A stretch of 21,935 bases of DNA from a virus, in the IMG/VR virus record IMGVR_UViG_3300047469_000401, positions 1 to 21,935 of that record. One strand, 5' to 3'. Positions 20,871 to 21,935 of this stretch are shown here, one piece after another; positions within the stretch are counted from its first letter, which is position 1, and every line of letters starts with the position of its first letter. The notes beneath the pieces were generated by a model, which had not been told where the DNA came from, searched no databases, and worked only from the letters and a program-made list of their open reading frames with translations. Made by a program: the position numbers and the translations under genes.

Positions 20871-20914
20871 TGGAGCGGGTGAAGGGAATCGAACCCTCGT
20901 TATCAGCTTGGGAA
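20871..20914. repeat. attR: core inside the intact tRNA gene
   Basis: This is the right copy of the 44-bp repeat. It covers the tRNA from CCA up to the anticodon loop, so integration keeps the tRNA gene whole at this side. Matching base for base with 2705-2748. Confidence 0.9.
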
Positions 20915-20944
20915 GCTGGAGTAATGCCATTATACGACACCCGC
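20871..20944 (-). tRNA. tRNA-Gly (anticodon CCC)
   Basis: The minus strand reads GCGGGTG at the 5' end (20938-20944) and CACCCGC, T, CCA at the 3' end, giving a complete 7-bp acceptor stem. The T arm holds GGTTCGATTCC. The anticodon loop is TTCCCAA with CCC at 20910-20912, flanked by a CAGC/GCTG stem. The CCA is encoded. It reads towards the element, whose core repeat covers its 3' half. It is the only intact tRNA gene in the window. Confidence 0.95.
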
Positions 20945-21053
20945 TCAGAGCGGCTGACTTTGTACCAGATGTGCGCGTGGAAATGAAGTTTTTCTTTGCG
21001 CTAGATGGCTTTAGCGCCGGGTAATACACAAACAGGGACCGGGTGACGGTCAT

Positions 21054-21097
21054 TCGCGGGCAAGCCTCGCTCTCACAGGGCAGGGGCTTGCTCGCGA
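21054..21097. repeat. REP-type palindrome of Pseudomonas
   Basis: TCGCGGGCAAGCC (21054-21066) and GGCTTGCTCGCGA (21085-21097) pair with a single G-T exception around an 18-nt loop. The GCGGGCAAGCCTCGCT wording is the well-known repetitive extragenic palindrome of fluorescens/putida-type Pseudomonas. It lies 10 nt after the phaG stop and may also stop transcription or protect the mRNA end. Confidence 0.8.
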
Positions 21098-21107
21098 TGA
21101 CTCTGTT

Positions 21108-21935
21108 TCAGATGGCCAGTGCATGTTGGTCCTGGACGTAGTGGTAACGCGGTCGGCTTTCGTGTTGCGCCGGTTTCAGGAAGCCCAGCAATGCATTGCG
21201 GCTGTCTCGGCAGGCGGCTTTGTGTTCCATGTCGAGAAAGTGGCCGGTGGCCTCAAGGGTGGTGAACGTGGCGTGTTGCACGTGATTGGCGAACAACTGA
21301 GCGCCTTCGGCAGCGGTGTATTCGTCCCATTCGCCGTTCATGAACAGCACCGGCACTTTGATTTTTTCCGCGGCCTTCAGGAAGCACTGACGATCGCTGT
21401 GCAGCAGGTCGCTGATGTGGAAGTGCATCTGCCCGTATTCATGGTCGGCCAGGCTGCTGACGTGCCGATAGTTGAAGCGCTTGAACAGGGTCGGCAGGTG
21501 TTTGCCGATGGTGCTGTTCACCAGGTTGCCGACGCGGTCGCCGTCCCGGCTGCCGAGGTAATCGACACCGCGCTCGAGGTAATCGAGCATGTGCGAGTTG
21601 ATCTCCGGCGAGAACGAGCTGATCACGGCTTTTTCGATGCGCCGCGGCTGTTGAGCCAAGGCGACCAGGGTCGCGGCGCCGCCCCAGGAAAACGACAGCA
21701 CGTGTTCGGCGGCGAAGTGGTCGATCAGCTCCAGGAGGATCTGCCCTTCGACTTCCTTGGTCAGCAATTTCTCATGCAGGTTGTGGGCTTTGGACCTGCC
21801 CGCGTAGGGCTGGTCGTAGCAGACCACATTGAACTGCGGGTGCAGGTTTTTGACGGTTTGCGCAAACGATGCAGTCGTGGCCATCGAGCCGTTGACCAGA
21901 ATAATGGTCTTCTCTGCGGCGTCTGCGCGATAGAA
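21108..21935 (-). CDS. phaG: PhaG-type (R)-3-hydroxyacyl-ACP acyltransferase/thioesterase, 5' end outside the window
   Basis: Reading continues past the nominal ATG at 21884 to the window edge (FYRADAAEKTIILVNGSMATT), so 275 residues of a protein of about 295 are visible. PhaG moves (R)-3-hydroxydecanoyl units from fatty-acid synthesis towards medium-chain polyhydroxyalkanoate; RhlA, making rhamnolipid precursors, is a close relative. It is an alpha/beta hydrolase: the nucleophile-elbow-like LSFSWGGAAT, then FMNGEWDEYT with the acid, and ATGHFLDMEHK with the catalytic His. The wording (FAQTVKNLHPQFNVV, HLPTLFKRFNYRHVSSL, LLGFLKP) agrees with P. putida-type PhaG better than RhlA as I recall them. 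Core chromosomal gene flanking the island. The missing part is only the first 20 or so residues. Confidence 0.88.
   Translation of the reverse strand, partial: FYRADAAEKTIILVNGSMATTASFAQTVKNLHPQFNVVCYDQPYAGRSKAHNLHEKLLTKEVEGQILLELIDHFAAEHVLSFSWGGAATLVALAQQPRRIEKAVISSFSPEINSHMLDYLERGVDYLGSRDGDRVGNLVNSTIGKHLPTLFKRFNYRHVSSLADHEYGQMHFHISDLLHSDRQCFLKAAEKIKVPVLFMNGEWDEYTAAEGAQLFANHVQHATFTTLEATGHFLDMEHKAACRDSRNALLGFLKPAQHESRPRYHYVQDQHALAI

Larger units (their letters stand above)
2705..20914. mobile_element. Integrated element (cryptic prophage or satellite) in tRNA-Gly(CCC), about 18.2 kb
   Basis: The left copy (2705-2748) and right copy (20871-20914) are a 44-bp identical direct repeat that corresponds to the tRNA 3' half from the anticodon loop to CCA. 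A tyrosine integrase sits 173 bp inside the left copy. Pairs of AACTGTCAC repeats lie near both ends (2878-2900 and 20802-20823). The content is integrase, AlpA regulator, truncated primase-helicase, baseplate and tail-fibre genes, then AT-richer cargo. No terminase, portal, capsid, sheath, tube, tape measure or lysis gene is present, so it is not a complete phage. Whether it is a deleted prophage or a natural satellite with tail genes is open; the broken joint near 7780 favours deletion. Confidence 0.85.

Noticed and set aside
20737-20940. Minus-strand protein frame over the tRNA gene
   Set aside because: It is an artefact of translating the tRNA sequence.

Overview
The window looks like a Pseudomonas chromosome, most likely of the fluorescens/putida type. 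The evidence is a PhaG-type acyltransferase gene running off the right edge, a Pseudomonas-style REP palindrome beside it, a tRNA-Gly(CCC) gene, and moderately high GC in the core parts. These identifications come from reading the sequence and from recall of the families; no search was run.

Layout. Positions 1-2704 are a left flank with a HicA/HicB toxin-antitoxin pair (minus strand), a strong terminator, and two small coiled-coil plus membrane-helix proteins (plus strand). Positions 2705-20914 form an integrated element of about 18.2 kb. It is bounded by a 44-bp direct repeat of the 3' half of tRNA-Gly(CCC); the intact tRNA gene sits at the right end (20871-20944, minus strand). A tyrosine integrase lies just inside the left end. 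Both ends also carry a pair of AACTGTCAC repeats, the expected form of integrase arm sites, so the two ends appear to belong to one element. Positions 20945-21935 are the right flank with the REP sequence and a partial phaG.

Inside the element there are three blocks. (1) A leftward early operon, 4128 to about 7800: a primase-helicase gene lacking its 5' part, a 103-aa P-loop protein, three unknown small proteins and an AlpA-type regulator. (2) A rightward contractile-tail block, about 7779-15913: a gpI-like protein lacking its start, a tail fibre with collar domain, its chaperone, a 306-aa unknown, baseplate complex protein, hub, spike, a beta-helix tailspike and an 88-aa protein. Most genes are coupled by ATGA overlaps. 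(3) An AT-richer cargo block, 16140-20378, all leftward: a trypsin-like protease, an EEP-fold nuclease overlapping a 144-aa partner, and a putative PD-(D/E)xK nuclease.

Blocks 1 and 2 meet at one point where two oppositely oriented genes both lack their 5' ends, with a 14-bp palindrome at the joint. The simplest reading is a deletion that removed the capsid, terminase, sheath/tube and replication-start regions, leaving a cryptic prophage that keeps intact ends, integrase, host-range/baseplate genes and cargo. The cargo genes are plausible anti-phage or lysogenic-conversion functions, but this is inference. A cluster of eleven GGTAAT/ATTACC hexamers at 20450-20723 is the most striking unexplained non-coding structure.
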